A DNA stretch of 64,000 nt from Candidatus Poribacteria bacterium (GTDB lineage: Bacteria > Poribacteria > WGA-4E > PCPOR2b): contig JAJECO010000085.1 in assembly GCA_022822005.1 (NCBI GenBank), positions 1 to 64,000 of the forward strand, given 5' to 3'. Under the pieces are notes generated by a model. It was not told the DNA's origin. It did no database searches and worked only from the letters and a program-made list of their open reading frames with translations. Below are positions 8,472-17,437 of the stretch, piece by piece. Position numbers and translations under genes: made by a program. How positions within the stretch are numbered: the stretch's first letter is position 1; each line of letters begins with the position of its first letter.

Positions 8472-9086
8472 ATGGCAGAATCTGACGATGGAATGCCACA
8501 AGGCAGACGCGCATTCTTCCGAGAAGCATTTACAAAAATCGTTCAGCCAGTCGCTGAATATTTGGATGCGCAGATTGGGGAACATCTTCCCGCCGAGAAA
8601 ACCTTATTGCGACCACCAGGTGCACTCCCAGAAGCACTGTTTTTGGAGACCTGTTTGCGGTGTGGAAACTGTGTTGATAGCTGTCCCGCAGATGCCATTC
8701 AGTCTTGGCAGGGCGATCTGTCTGACCTAGCTGGAACACCCCACATCGATCCGGACGATCAACCGTGCGTCGTCTGCGATACACTTGAATGTATGCAGGT
8801 GTGTCCTAGTGGGGCACTGCAAAAACTGCTTGTCCATGAAATTCAGATGGGTTTGGCTGAAGTCAATGATGACATCTGTTTGCGCTCCAACGGAGTCAAT
8901 TGCCGTGACTGTATTGATAGCTGCCCAATTGGCGAAAGGGCAATTCGGATCGATTCCGAAAAACGGGTCGAAGTTCTTCCTGTTGATTGCGTCGGTTGCG
9001 GTGTGTGTCAGTATCAATGCCCAACAACCCCAAAATCTATTGTTGTTCGACCCATTCAAGAGTACGCAGAAGAACAAACGGGTTGA
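8472..9086 (+). CDS. 4Fe-4S ferredoxin-type protein (NapG/MauM-like)
   Basis: A 204-aa iron-sulfur protein with four cysteine clusters: CLRCGNCVDSCP, CVVCDTLECMQVCP, CRDCIDSCP and CVGCGVCQYQCP. Together they could hold four [4Fe-4S] centres, as in NapG/MauM-type electron carriers. A double arginine (QGRRAFF) occurs near the N-terminus, but no hydrophobic segment follows, so Tat export is unlikely. It lies 68 bp downstream of the acyltransferase gene. No nitrate reductase, methylamine dehydrogenase or other obvious redox partner is encoded nearby, so its electron acceptor is unknown. A generic electron-transfer role is the most that can be said. Confidence 0.8.
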   Translation: MAESDDGMPQGRRAFFREAFTKIVQPVAEYLDAQIGEHLPAEKTLLRPPGALPEALFLETCLRCGNCVDSCPADAIQSWQGDLSDLAGTPHIDPDDQPCVVCDTLECMQVCPSGALQKLLVHEIQMGLAEVNDDICLRSNGVNCRDCIDSCPIGERAIRIDSEKRVEVLPVDCVGCGVCQYQCPTTPKSIVVRPIQEYAEEQTG

Positions 9087-9164
9087 CTATGGATGTTTTG
9101 AATGTAGTATTGGTGTGGTTTGAACCTATTACAGATTGGTGTGTTCTAGATTTCTAAACTGAAA

Positions 9165-10214
9165 ATGTGTCTAAGGCTCTTCTCGCGATCATCTCATCCA
9201 AATCCCCCAGATCTCCCATCTTTTCCTTCCTTCCTTTCTTTTCCTTCCTTCCTTCTCTGGCTCATTGTTGTTCATATCCTATTTCTTGTGGTCCCTGAAG
9301 CAGTCTTTGCTCAAGAAGCCATTCGGATTCTTTCGCACCAATTTGACCCGGACGATATTACGATCGGAACTCCAGTTCAGTTGCGCCTGCAAATTGAAGT
9401 CGATGAAAGTCTGCACATTTTCTTAGATGCAATAGAGATCAGCGAGCAAGAACATCTGGAAACAGATAAGCCTCAAGTGAAGCAGATCAAGTCCGAGGAC
9501 ATGCCGAGAGGAAAGGTGCGCTATGAGGCCATATATCCACTACGTGCCTTCACTATTGGTACGCATGCCCTTCCTCCTATCACAATCAAATACAGCGGTG
9601 CTGATGGAGGTACTGGAAGGATCCAAACACCTGCCTACCTGTTTGAAGTTCGGTCTGTCAAATCTCCTGGCACCACAGACTTGAAACGAATCAAGGGACC
9701 TTGGTCCGCGCCTCCAAATTGGTTTTTGTACATTTTAGTTGTGTTTCTGCTAATTGTGATCGTTGGGGTGATTGTCTTCCTGTACCTGCGCAAACGGGCT
9801 AAGCCTATAGATCTTCAGTCAGCAGTAGTATCCCAGGGCCAACCTCACGAGATTGCTTATGAGCAGCTAGGTCGGATTGAGGGAATGGATTGGATTACAC
9901 AGGGAAAAATGAAGGTGTACCATACGGAAATTTCTCACGTTATCCGTCAATATATCGCTGCACGATATCATATCCCGGCACTTGAATTGACCACCGAAGA
10001 ATTGCTTGACCGTTTACAGTCCGAAGATATGCCGAGGGAACGAGTTCAGCGATTTTTCACCAACTGTGACTTGGTTAAATTTGCCCGTTATAGTCCCACA
10101 AAGCCGGAGGCTCATGAGCGCATGGAGGAGGCACGTCGAATTGTTGATGAGACAAAACAGTCGGGGATGGGGCGGGAGAGGGAACAAGAAGGCGAGATTG
10201 ATGAGAATTTGTAG
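9165..10214 (+). CDS. BatD-like membrane-anchored protein
   Basis: A 349-aa protein with an N-terminal signal segment (about 1-50, ending near VFAQ). Then follows a beta-rich extracytoplasmic domain (about 51-175) and one transmembrane helix (about 185-208: WFLYILVVFLLIVIVGVIVF). The cytoplasmic domain carries the YHTEISHVIRQYIAARY signature seen in DUF4381/BatD-type proteins of aerotolerance-like operons. No MoxR ATPase or VWA protein is adjacent, so the assignment is by pattern only. The signal-peptide coding region is a 40-nt pure pyrimidine tract with an 18-bp repeat (9219-9258), giving a LPSFPSFLSFPSF sequence. No Shine-Dalgarno is seen before the ATG, and an internal GTG start after the tract is possible. 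Confidence 0.6.
   Translation: MCLRLFSRSSHPNPPDLPSFPSFLSFPSFLLWLIVVHILFLVVPEAVFAQEAIRILSHQFDPDDITIGTPVQLRLQIEVDESLHIFLDAIEISEQEHLETDKPQVKQIKSEDMPRGKVRYEAIYPLRAFTIGTHALPPITIKYSGADGGTGRIQTPAYLFEVRSVKSPGTTDLKRIKGPWSAPPNWFLYILVVFLLIVIVGVIVFLYLRKRAKPIDLQSAVVSQGQPHEIAYEQLGRIEGMDWITQGKMKVYHTEISHVIRQYIAARYHIPALELTTEELLDRLQSEDMPRERVQRFFTNCDLVKFARYSPTKPEAHERMEEARRIVDETKQSGMGREREQEGEIDENL
9219..9258 (+). repeat. TTCC-type pyrimidine microsatellite in coding sequence
   Basis: Forty consecutive pyrimidines on the + strand. The 16-mer unit at 9221-9236 recurs at 9239-9254 (18-bp period), each copy built of TTCC tetramers. It encodes Ser/Phe/Pro in the presumed signal peptide. Loss or gain of one tetramer would shift the frame, so slippage could switch translation from the upstream ATG. 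Confidence 0.7.
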
Positions 10215-10246
10215 CTGCAGTGTTTCAGGCTTGGAGAGGCAAGAAA

Positions 10247-10286
10247 AGGAAGGAAAAGTACCGTGAGAAGGTCCTTTTTCCTTCCT
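10247..10286. terminator. Hairpin between convergent genes
   Basis: An 11-bp perfect stem (10247-10257 with 10276-10286) with an 18-nt loop lies between the convergent BatD-like and kinase genes. No T-run follows, but the A/T-rich stem base could work bidirectionally. The arms repeat the TTTTCCTTCC motif of the microsatellite at 9219-9258. Confidence 0.4.
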
Positions 10287-10376
10287 ATACAGCCTTGCTT
10301 TTGCTACTGAACTGGGCGTTGTGATTAAAACGCGTGGAGAGACAGTAGATCAGATGAAGGATAGCAACTCAGGTTA

Positions 10377-11093
10377 CTATACTGGTATCGTCTTTCGTAC
10401 GCCGTTTTCATATCGAACCTCATATTCCCCGTTAGGTACTGGTATAGAGCGGATAGCCAGCTCTTCTTGGGTTATCAAAGGTTCGGAAAGCATCAGCAGG
10501 TCATCCAAGGATTCTTCGGGTGTTTTTCCTGTAGTATCAACCACAATCTTGCGCCCGTTCTGGGTAAAGAGAGATTTCTCGATCTCCTCCTCGAAACGTT
10601 GTTTGACCTCAGCAATATCTCCTTCTTTAATAATCTGGTACTCGTGCGGGTCTGCGTGCATCCGCTCCTGAATTGCTTCATCGCTAGCAGTTACATGAAT
10701 CATAACCACATTGGGCAAGCGGGCTTCAAACACCTGCGCCTCGTAAATCCGCTGTGCTCTGTATGAGTAATTCTTATAGTAAGGACTGTCCGGATCATCG
10801 CCATACATATCTGAATAAACCGATTCTTCGATATGCCAGCCTGCAATCAGCGTATTCGGATAATTCTTAATTACCTCAACATGGTACTGAATCTGCATCC
10901 GTTGTGAACGTTCTTTTACATCGTCGGGAAAGTTCACCATCAACGCCCGTGATTCTGGACTCAAAGAGGCATCCGGCAAAGTAAAATGGTCGTCTCCGTG
11001 AACGGGCAATCTGCGCTGTCGATAATAGGCATCCAGCAGCTTAATTATGGTTGATTTTCCGGCATATTCAATACCAACAAAGACACATCGCAT
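10377..11093 (-). CDS. P-loop nucleotide/nucleoside kinase-like protein
   Basis: A 238-aa P-loop protein. The Walker A motif is GIEYAGKST (7-15), and the early region (VHGDDHFTLPD) resembles thymidylate-kinase-like or AAA-18-type small-molecule kinases. Acidic and basic helices in the second half (ERMHADPHEYQIIKE) would form the lid. The substrate cannot be assigned: the sequence is not a close match to canonical Tmk, which has a DRY/H motif. It is transcribed alone on the minus strand, and the 286 bp upstream (11094-11379) contains no gene and nothing I can support. Confidence 0.65.
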   Translation of the reverse strand: MRCVFVGIEYAGKSTIIKLLDAYYRQRRLPVHGDDHFTLPDASLSPESRALMVNFPDDVKERSQRMQIQYHVEVIKNYPNTLIAGWHIEESVYSDMYGDDPDSPYYKNYSYRAQRIYEAQVFEARLPNVVMIHVTASDEAIQERMHADPHEYQIIKEGDIAEVKQRFEEEIEKSLFTQNGRKIVVDTTGKTPEESLDDLLMLSEPLITQEELAIRSIPVPNGEYEVRYENGVRKTIPV

Positions 11094-11379
11094 AATGAAA
11101 ACTCCTCTCTTTCACTCCGTCAGTTCTGTGGTGACGGTTTTATCGTTGTTATAGGAACTGTTCGATATGAGAACCCGACCTCCGTAAGGACACAATAAAG
11201 CATGCGCGAAATCCTACTAAATCTGCGGTTCTATAGCGAGCGATTATAGCACGACTCAATCATAAAATCTATCACTATTTTACTGACTTACACCAAAGTT
11301 GATAGTGGTAGACATACGCTATGAGTCGTAACCATTGCACAAATATAGGGGTCTAGCAAACTAATGAACCTAATCTCTT

Positions 11380-12327
11380 TTAATACCCCTTCTGTTTGTC
11401 CACAAGGTTGACCAATGTTTCACCTTTGACGTAACGGTGTAGATTATCAACAAACAGGCGCATCGCACGAGAGCGCATATGCTGCGATGCGCCCGCACTA
11501 TGAGAGGTCAGAATCACATTTGGCTCCGTCCAAAGTGGGCTATCCGGTGGGCACGGTTCGGTGTAAGTAACATCTAACCCCGCGCCAGCGAGTTTGCCAC
11601 TCTGAAGTGCTGCAATCATAGCTTCCTCATCAATCACTTTACCTCTACTGACGTTAACAAGATAACTTCCATCCGGTAGAAGATTAAACTGATCGTGCGA
11701 TAGAAGTTTGTGAGTTTGTGGAGTGCTTGGGCAGCAGACCATCACGAGGTTCGATTGTCTCATAAAGTCCGAGAGCCAATTCAGCCCCCCAAGTTCCTCG
11801 ACACAATCTGGTTTGTCCATCGGTTCTGGATCAACTGCAATCACCTTCAACTCGAATGCCTTTGCCCGGGCTGCAATTGCCCGACCAATGCCGCCAAGCC
11901 CCAGAATTCCCATAGTCATCCCCGCCAATTCAACGCACGGGACCCGCTCCCAGTGCTTCTCCTTCATAAATTCCAGCTGTGTCGGAATACTGCGAGTCAG
12001 AGAAAGCAACAACGCGAAGGCGTGTTCAGAAATTTGGAGACCATACAGTTTCTGGCAATTGGTCAAAATGACATCACTTGCTTTGAATGCGGGATACATC
12101 GTACCTTCGACACCTGCTGAGGGTTGCTGCACCCAGCGCAACGATTTAGCTTTAGGAAGATCTGCTTCACGGATTCCGCCGTAGATGATCTCTGTATCTG
12201 CAAGGTGAGCGTCCAACGCCTCACCCGGTGCTGGGAAATGAATATCGACCTCCGGCGGGGCATCTTGGAGTATAGCTTCGACCTCCGGATCTTCACGTCT
12301 TGCCATTAACACCTTGTGTTTGGACAT
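11380..12327 (-). CDS. D-2-hydroxyacid dehydrogenase
   Basis: A 315-aa NAD-dependent oxidoreductase of the D-isomer-specific 2-hydroxyacid dehydrogenase family. It reversibly converts 2-oxoacids and D-2-hydroxyacids. The Rossmann motif GLGGIG is at 143-148, and the catalytic triad candidates are Arg228 (NVSRGK), Glu257 (YTEP) and His276 (TSHSAG). Length is normal for the family. It starts 18 bp after the stop of the upstream Gfo/Idh gene with an AGGAG-like site, so the two are probably cotranscribed. The sugar-acid context suggests glyoxylate, hydroxypyruvate or a similar substrate, but specificity cannot be read. Confidence 0.88.
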   Translation of the reverse strand: MSKHKVLMARREDPEVEAILQDAPPEVDIHFPAPGEALDAHLADTEIIYGGIREADLPKAKSLRWVQQPSAGVEGTMYPAFKASDVILTNCQKLYGLQISEHAFALLLSLTRSIPTQLEFMKEKHWERVPCVELAGMTMGILGLGGIGRAIAARAKAFELKVIAVDPEPMDKPDCVEELGGLNWLSDFMRQSNLVMVCCPSTPQTHKLLSHDQFNLLPDGSYLVNVSRGKVIDEEAMIAALQSGKLAGAGLDVTYTEPCPPDSPLWTEPNVILTSHSAGASQHMRSRAMRLFVDNLHRYVKGETLVNLVDKQKGY

Positions 12328-12345
12328 AATAGTCTCCTTTTGGAT

Positions 12346-13383
12346 CTACTCGATTGAAACCTTTACACCTGCTTTGGCACTATCGTAGAGGGCGTCAAGA
12401 ATTTTCATGAAGGTATAGGCATCTGCGGCAGAAACATCCGGCTCAACCTCTCCGGCAATTGCCATTGCGAAATGCTCGACCTCGTAAAAGAAAACAGGTC
12501 GAGGTTCAGGCGGTTCACTGTGCTTGATATCTACCGGTTCATCAATCTCCTCGCGGATAAACTCGCCATCTTTGTGTCTCGAAATCCCACCACCTGTAAT
12601 TGCTCCGGTACTGCCGTAAAGTTCGATGATGGTTGGCGTCGGGGTATGCACCATTCGTGAACAGTCGATCTGAATCGTTTTTCCGCTCTCCAAACCGACC
12701 AACCCCGTGAAGTAATCATCAGCGGCCCCTTCGGGACCGTCGTATGCCGGATAGATCACGTGCTTGGCACCAAATGCCCATTCTGGCTTCGGACACCCCA
12801 TCCACCACCACGCCAGATCCAGCTCATGGGAATAGTGTTGACCTAACGATCCCCCTTTCTGTCCATAGACATGCAGCCAACGATAATTATCGTTCGGGGG
12901 CGGGATATGGTTGTATTTTCCAAAGATCCGGGCGTGGTATGGATCTCCAATTTTACCACTAAGTACTGCGCGCCGAATCTGACGGTTGTTGGGGAAGTGC
13001 CGCATGAAATAGCAGAATTGTAGCGTCCTATCTGCCGCTTGCGCCGCCTCCGCCATCTCTGTAATTTCGTTTGCCCGAATCGCGTGAGGCTTTTGGACCA
13101 GCGCGTGCTTACCCGCAGCAAGTGTCTCAAGCACCATTGGCAGACGGACATCAGGGGCGGTGCCGAGATATACCGCGTCAATATCGTTATCTTCAAGAAT
13201 TTCCCGGTAATCAGTGTAGGCGCGTGGCACAGAGTATTCCCCGGCTACCTCTTCGCGCCGAGCGGGGTCGAGGTCTGCTAGCGCAACAGTGGTCATACGC
13301 GACATCACTGTGGTTGCGAAAATTGTTTGTCTGCCTGTAAAGCCACAGCCAACGACGCCAAGTTTGATCGGTTGATCTGTCAT
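12346..13383 (-). CDS. Gfo/Idh/MocA family oxidoreductase
   Basis: A 345-aa NAD(P)-dependent sugar or cyclitol dehydrogenase. The N-terminal Rossmann fold begins with GVVGCGFTGRQ (9-19). The catalytic-lysine motif appears as QKPHA, with Lys98 retained. The C-terminal half has the family's open beta-sheet with the LYGSTGAI segment. AGGAGG lies just upstream of the ATG. It is cotranscribed with the 2-hydroxyacid dehydrogenase downstream. Such enzymes are expanded in carbohydrate-degrading marine bacteria; the natural substrate is unknown. Confidence 0.9.
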   Translation of the reverse strand: MTDQPIKLGVVGCGFTGRQTIFATTVMSRMTTVALADLDPARREEVAGEYSVPRAYTDYREILEDNDIDAVYLGTAPDVRLPMVLETLAAGKHALVQKPHAIRANEITEMAEAAQAADRTLQFCYFMRHFPNNRQIRRAVLSGKIGDPYHARIFGKYNHIPPPNDNYRWLHVYGQKGGSLGQHYSHELDLAWWWMGCPKPEWAFGAKHVIYPAYDGPEGAADDYFTGLVGLESGKTIQIDCSRMVHTPTPTIIELYGSTGAITGGGISRHKDGEFIREEIDEPVDIKHSEPPEPRPVFFYEVEHFAMAIAGEVEPDVSAADAYTFMKILDALYDSAKAGVKVSIE

Positions 13384-13429
13384 GAAGCTTCCTCCTTTTA
13401 GTATAAAGTCTTATGAGGGATAACGGGTC

Positions 13430-13459
13430 TGTAGGGAACAACACTCGTTGTTCCCTACA
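13430..13459. repeat. 13-bp perfect palindrome
   Basis: Arms 13430-13442 and 13447-13459 pair perfectly around an ACTC loop. It lies between the Gfo/Idh start and the caspase/FGE stop, both on the minus strand. No T-run follows on either strand, so a terminator is less likely than a dispersed palindromic repeat. Confidence 0.6.
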
Positions 13460-13497
13460 CCGTTCTTGCTAGTGCGGAAGGGATAAAGGGTAAAGAT

Positions 13498-15156
13498 TCA
13501 AGGAATAATAGGCATTACGCAACGAAAACTGATATGGGGATAAGTGCTCATTGGATGAGCATTAGAGCGATCGGCGATCCGCGCGTACCCGTATCCATCA
13601 TACCATGATCCACCGCGCAGCACACGATCTCCTTTAACGCGTTGTCCTTCAAAGCTTATCAAACCATCTATAGGCTGAATGCTATCTCCCCTTGCAATTG
13701 AATCTGTTGCAATCGGATTCTCACGTGGGGAATTTTCATAAAAATACCGATCATACTCGTCAAGGCACCACTCCCACACCCGATCCGCCATACCGTAGAG
13801 TCCATAGGGATTGGGTGCGGCTATCCCCATAGGTGTCCATACAAGGAATTTCTGACCTACCAAGCCGCCCCGTGCTGCTTTCTCCCACTCTGCCTCCGTT
13901 GGCAAACGCTTGCCTGCCCACTCCGCGTATGCCATTGCAGCATACCAACTCACATAAACAACAGGGTGATTCCCTTTACCACTCGGGTAGCTGTTTCCAT
14001 GCCAGTGTGTTAAGTAATGGCTATCGTAGTACTTACCATAACTACGGCTTTTTCTCCACTCCGGATTTGCGTCAACAAACTTCTTATACTGTGCATTTGT
14101 CACCTCGTGTATATCTATATAAAAAGCATCAAGGTAGACTATATGCACAGGATTCTCATCGGGGTGGGCATCTCTGTCGCTGCTTCCCATCTTAAACTCA
14201 CCCCCAAGGATAGGCACCATTTTCGCCCCATCCTTTCCAACAATCTGTTTCAGCCAGTCTATTTCTTTGCCCGATGTAATTTTGCGACCCTGAAACACAA
14301 AAACAAAATCCCCTCGATTGAACTTTGGATCATTGATTTTGCCATATTGTGGGGGTTGGATGTGCTTGTACTCTGGGACATGGTGATTTAGATGCAGCCC
14401 CAACTCTTCGGCGGTAATGTAACCATCCGGAATCGGCTCGGCAACCCGCCCTTCCAATAAATCCAGAAATGCTGCCTTAAGTCGACTATAGTTGGGCATC
14501 GGTTCATTGGCACGACCTGCGATGATAAACTGTCTTGCAGGATATTTGACGCTATCCTGAACGGTGCACGGTTGCGGACGATTCTGAACGTTGAGAACGC
14601 TATCAGAAAAACTACTGTCGAACAGATATAGCACATGGAGCGCTTCAATCTGTTTTGCTCCTTCTGCTAGTGATCGTATGCTTACGTTTCGACTTGCGTC
14701 GATTTTGCAGGTTGCCATTGGCATAGGGGAGTCTACCATGACGAGATAGCCAAATTCTTCGTCCGTTTGCTTATTGATTTCCGTATGACCGTGGCCCTCA
14801 TAGTAAAAAAGGAGACGGCTATTTTTACCTGTTCCGTTTCTGATGAACGTCTCAAACACAGCGTCAAAATCAACCTTCTTGAGATTAGTTTTCAGTGTTA
14901 CAGTAAAGCCGTGCTTTCCGAGCGCGGTAGCAACATCTCTTACATCTTTGAGAACGCTATCAAGTGGAGCCCAGCCGTTTGTATAGCTGCCGTTTCCGAC
15001 GACGAGGGCATAGGATTCATTGTAGAGGGGGATTTCTCCAGCTCCGGTCTGGACGCTAATTTTCATGCTGTGTCGCCAAAACAATTTATTGATGCTAATA
15101 AAAACAAGGGCAACACAGAGAATCCCTAACAGTAGAAATAACGAGATCTTTTTCAC
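13498..15156 (-). CDS. Caspase-fold/FGE-fold fusion protein lacking the catalytic cysteine
   Basis: A 552-aa protein with an N-terminal signal or membrane anchor (about 5-22), a caspase-like C14 domain (about 45-290) and a formylglycine-generating-enzyme/sulfatase-modifying-factor domain (about 312-552). The caspase His is present (YEGHG, His122). The position of the nucleophile in the usual D-[AS]-C-F-S-G motif reads D-S-S-F-S-D, so Ser182 (AGT, codon at 14611-14613) replaces Cys, a single-base change from TGT. The FGE part keeps [19 protein letters not shown] and GGSW...SFRC. It lacks about 20-30 residues between GLVGQK and the PNPYGLY segment, including the usual PWG. Probably a non-catalytic recognition or scaffold protein anchored to the membrane. 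Confidence 0.85.
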   Translation of the reverse strand: MKKISLFLLLGILCVALVFISINKLFWRHSMKISVQTGAGEIPLYNESYALVVGNGSYTNGWAPLDSVLKDVRDVATALGKHGFTVTLKTNLKKVDFDAVFETFIRNGTGKNSRLLFYYEGHGHTEINKQTDEEFGYLVMVDSPMPMATCKIDASRNVSIRSLAEGAKQIEALHVLYLFDSSFSDSVLNVQNRPQPCTVQDSVKYPARQFIIAGRANEPMPNYSRLKAAFLDLLEGRVAEPIPDGYITAEELGLHLNHHVPEYKHIQPPQYGKINDPKFNRGDFVFVFQGRKITSGKEIDWLKQIVGKDGAKMVPILGGEFKMGSSDRDAHPDENPVHIVYLDAFYIDIHEVTNAQYKKFVDANPEWRKSRSYGKYYDSHYLTHWHGNSYPSGKGNHPVVYVSWYAAMAYAEWAGKRLPTEAEWEKAARGGLVGQKFLVWTPMGIAAPNPYGLYGMADRVWEWCLDEYDRYFYENSPRENPIATDSIARGDSIQPIDGLISFEGQRVKGDRVLRGGSWYDGYGYARIADRSNAHPMSTYPHISFRCVMPIIP

Positions 15157-15257
15157 TGGATTATCTCATTTGCATGGCTTCGGTTGTTGACTGTGTCATG
15201 ATACTCTGAAAATGACACAGAACATCACGTAAAGAGACAAATTTATCTAAAGGACTT

Positions 15258-16415
15258 TCAGGAAGTCATACACGCGCAGTCCTGATAAATCGCCTCCAAC
15301 TGCTCGATAGATCTATTGCTATCAAACATCTCCTCAATTTTTCGCCTTGCGTTTCGTCCCAGATATACTGCCAATTCCTGATTGGTTAAGAGGCTGTCAA
15401 TCGCCTCTGCCAATACCTCGCTCGATTGAGGTTGGACAAGTAGCCCATTTTTTTCATCGTCAATGAGATCGAGAACACCCCCGACACTCGATGCTATGCA
15501 CGGTAACCCAACGCCCATTGCCTCAATGAGAGCGTTTGGTGAACTTTCGTGCAGCGAGGGCAAGACGAAAAGGTGTGCAGCAGATAGCATAGGAAAGATG
15601 TCGTCGCAGAAGCCGGGCATCTGTATCCGATCCGACAGGCGATAACGATTGGCAAGCTGCACTAAATCTGTTCTCAGTGTGCCATCTCCGAGGATTGTCG
15701 CTGTGAAGTTTTTCCGGTTGAATTTCGTGTTGAGTAGATGTAATGCTTCAATGAGATATTGATGGCCCTTTTCCGGGGTCAATCGACCAACGCTTACAAT
15801 GTGCCACAGCGGTGGTACGTCGGCAGGTGAGCGTAATGCTATGTCGGGCAGATCAAGGAGATTCCGTATCGCAAGGATGCGTTTGTCAGGATAACGGTGC
15901 CGAAGGTTATCTCCGATGCTATCGGAATTGGTTAAGAGAACGTCGGCATGGCGATAGATGATTTTTTCTGTCAGCCATAGCCTTGAGCGACCATATCTTG
16001 CGTAGTAATCGCCTCGCTGTGAAACAATCAGAGGACGCAACCCTGAAGGAGTCAGAGAAAATTGACGAACAAGACCGCAGAGGAAATTGGAATACCAAAG
16101 CCAACTGTGGATGATTGCAGGCTTCACCGATTTTATAATCCTTGCTAACCTGAAAGTCTTCTGTATCAAGGATAGTATAGGAAATCCGCCTCGATGACCT
16201 TGGGAGTTAAAGCGACTGGTATCATGCAGGACAATAATTTCTCGAGCGATTGGGAGTGCTGCAAGCTGCGCGTAGAAAGCACCGGGTTCACGGGTTAATA
16301 CGATAAAGGCTTCAAATCGATCTAGCGATAATCGCGCTAAGGTCTTCAACAGCTGCGTCTCAGCCCCACCCCTGCCCATAGAATCGATGACATAGAGAAT
16401 TCGAGTCCGATTCAA
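15258..16415 (-). CDS. Family 4-type glycosyltransferase
   Basis: A 385-aa GT-B glycosyltransferase. The N-terminal donor or acceptor loop is SMGRGGAETQLL (12-23). The C-terminal nucleotide-sugar motif runs through VSVGRLTPEKGHQYLIEAL, with the E-x7-E motif in ESSPNALIEAMGVGLP. Family GT4 members transfer sugars in polysaccharide, glycolipid or glycoprotein synthesis at the cytoplasmic face. It is followed 18 bp later by the UxuA-like gene stop on the same strand. No polysaccharide polymerase or flippase is nearby, so its product is unknown. Confidence 0.88.
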   Translation of the reverse strand: MNRTRILYVIDSMGRGGAETQLLKTLARLSLDRFEAFIVLTREPGAFYAQLAALPIAREIIVLHDTSRFNSQGHRGGFPILSLIQKTFRLARIIKSVKPAIIHSWLWYSNFLCGLVRQFSLTPSGLRPLIVSQRGDYYARYGRSRLWLTEKIIYRHADVLLTNSDSIGDNLRHRYPDKRILAIRNLLDLPDIALRSPADVPPLWHIVSVGRLTPEKGHQYLIEALHLLNTKFNRKNFTATILGDGTLRTDLVQLANRYRLSDRIQMPGFCDDIFPMLSAAHLFVLPSLHESSPNALIEAMGVGLPCIASSVGGVLDLIDDEKNGLLVQPQSSEVLAEAIDSLLTNQELAVYLGRNARRKIEEMFDSNRSIEQLEAIYQDCACMTS

Positions 16416-16433
16416 GGCGCACTCCCGTATGTT

Positions 16434-17402
16434 CTAGTTGGCTGTGTTCAATCTTTCAAGGCATGCAGCCATATAACCAATTGTATAGGCGCGTGCACGG
16501 TGTCCCTGCGGTGTATCGTTTATCATATTGGGAACATGATCTGTAATCATCCAGCCGGTAAATCCACTTTCCTTTAATGCCCGCATCACCTCAAACATAT
16601 CGCAGTTCCCGTCATTTACAAAGGATTCGGCGAATTTGGGGACATATCCCTTCACATCCCGAAAATGGACGTAGAAGATTCGATCGCGCTCCCCAAAGTA
16701 GCGAACAGCATCAATGACGCCCGGTCCCATCTCCGACCAGGAACCCACACAGAAGTCGAGCCCGTGCATAGGACTGTCAACAAGCGATATGCCGTGCTTG
16801 AACCCCTCAAAGCTACGGAACAGACGGGGGATCCCTGCAAGGCTCTCTACCGGTGGGTCATCGGGATGGAGTGCGAGCCGAACGCCTGCCTCCTCTGCGA
16901 CCGGAAGAATCGCTCTCATATAGTATTCGTAATATTCCCACATCTCTTCTTCGGTATAAACTCTTTCGTGGGAAAGTGGTGCGTCCTTGACAAGCTCCAT
17001 GTCGAAGCTGGTAACTGTTGCACCGCCTCTCGTGGGCGTTGTGTTGGAGGTCCTCCACACACTGTTGGGCATCCAATGATAGCCGAAAGTATCGATACCT
17101 GCCGCTCCCATATTACGGATGGTAGCTGCCATATTCTCAATCTGTTCATCCCGTCCGGGCAACCCAAGCATAATCTTATCGTAGAAAGAGGGCGGTACAT
17201 TCTCAATAGCGGCAAGCCGGGGACCCACATTTTCAATTGCGGTTCGCATCTGTAACAGATCCATAAATTCCCATCGTTCATCACCCGGCAGTCGGGGATT
17301 CGCCATGACGACGGTCTCAACGCCCAGTTGGTTGACAAATGTTAGCCACTCTGCGTCCACTTCGCCGAATAGGTACAAGCCAAGTTCCATTTTACGTTCC
17401 AT
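16434..17402 (-). CDS. UxuA-like mannonate dehydratase family protein
   Basis: A 322-aa TIM-barrel protein. Residues LALHPDDPP match the metal-site signature of D-mannonate dehydratase (UxuA), which removes water from D-mannonate in glucuronate breakdown. The later HFRDVKGYVPKFAE and MITDHVP segments supply further metal-ligand candidates. True UxuA is about 390 aa, so this is a shorter homologue and may act on another sugar acid. The start at 17402 is chosen because AGGAAG lies six bases upstream; an in-frame ATG at 17441 would overlap dtd. It may be cotranscribed with dtd. Confidence 0.75.
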   Translation of the reverse strand: MERKMELGLYLFGEVDAEWLTFVNQLGVETVVMANPRLPGDERWEFMDLLQMRTAIENVGPRLAAIENVPPSFYDKIMLGLPGRDEQIENMAATIRNMGAAGIDTFGYHWMPNSVWRTSNTTPTRGGATVTSFDMELVKDAPLSHERVYTEEEMWEYYEYYMRAILPVAEEAGVRLALHPDDPPVESLAGIPRLFRSFEGFKHGISLVDSPMHGLDFCVGSWSEMGPGVIDAVRYFGERDRIFYVHFRDVKGYVPKFAESFVNDGNCDMFEVMRALKESGFTGWMITDHVPNMINDTPQGHRARAYTIGYMAACLERLNTAN

Positions 17403-17437
17403 AGTAGCTTCCTTTTTGAAGGTAGGGGCATCTGTGA

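Noticed and set aside
11710-12184. Plus-strand open frames of 136 and 153 codons
   Set aside because: They lie opposite the well-supported D-2-hydroxyacid dehydrogenase, which has motifs and a ribosome site. The plus frames have neither.
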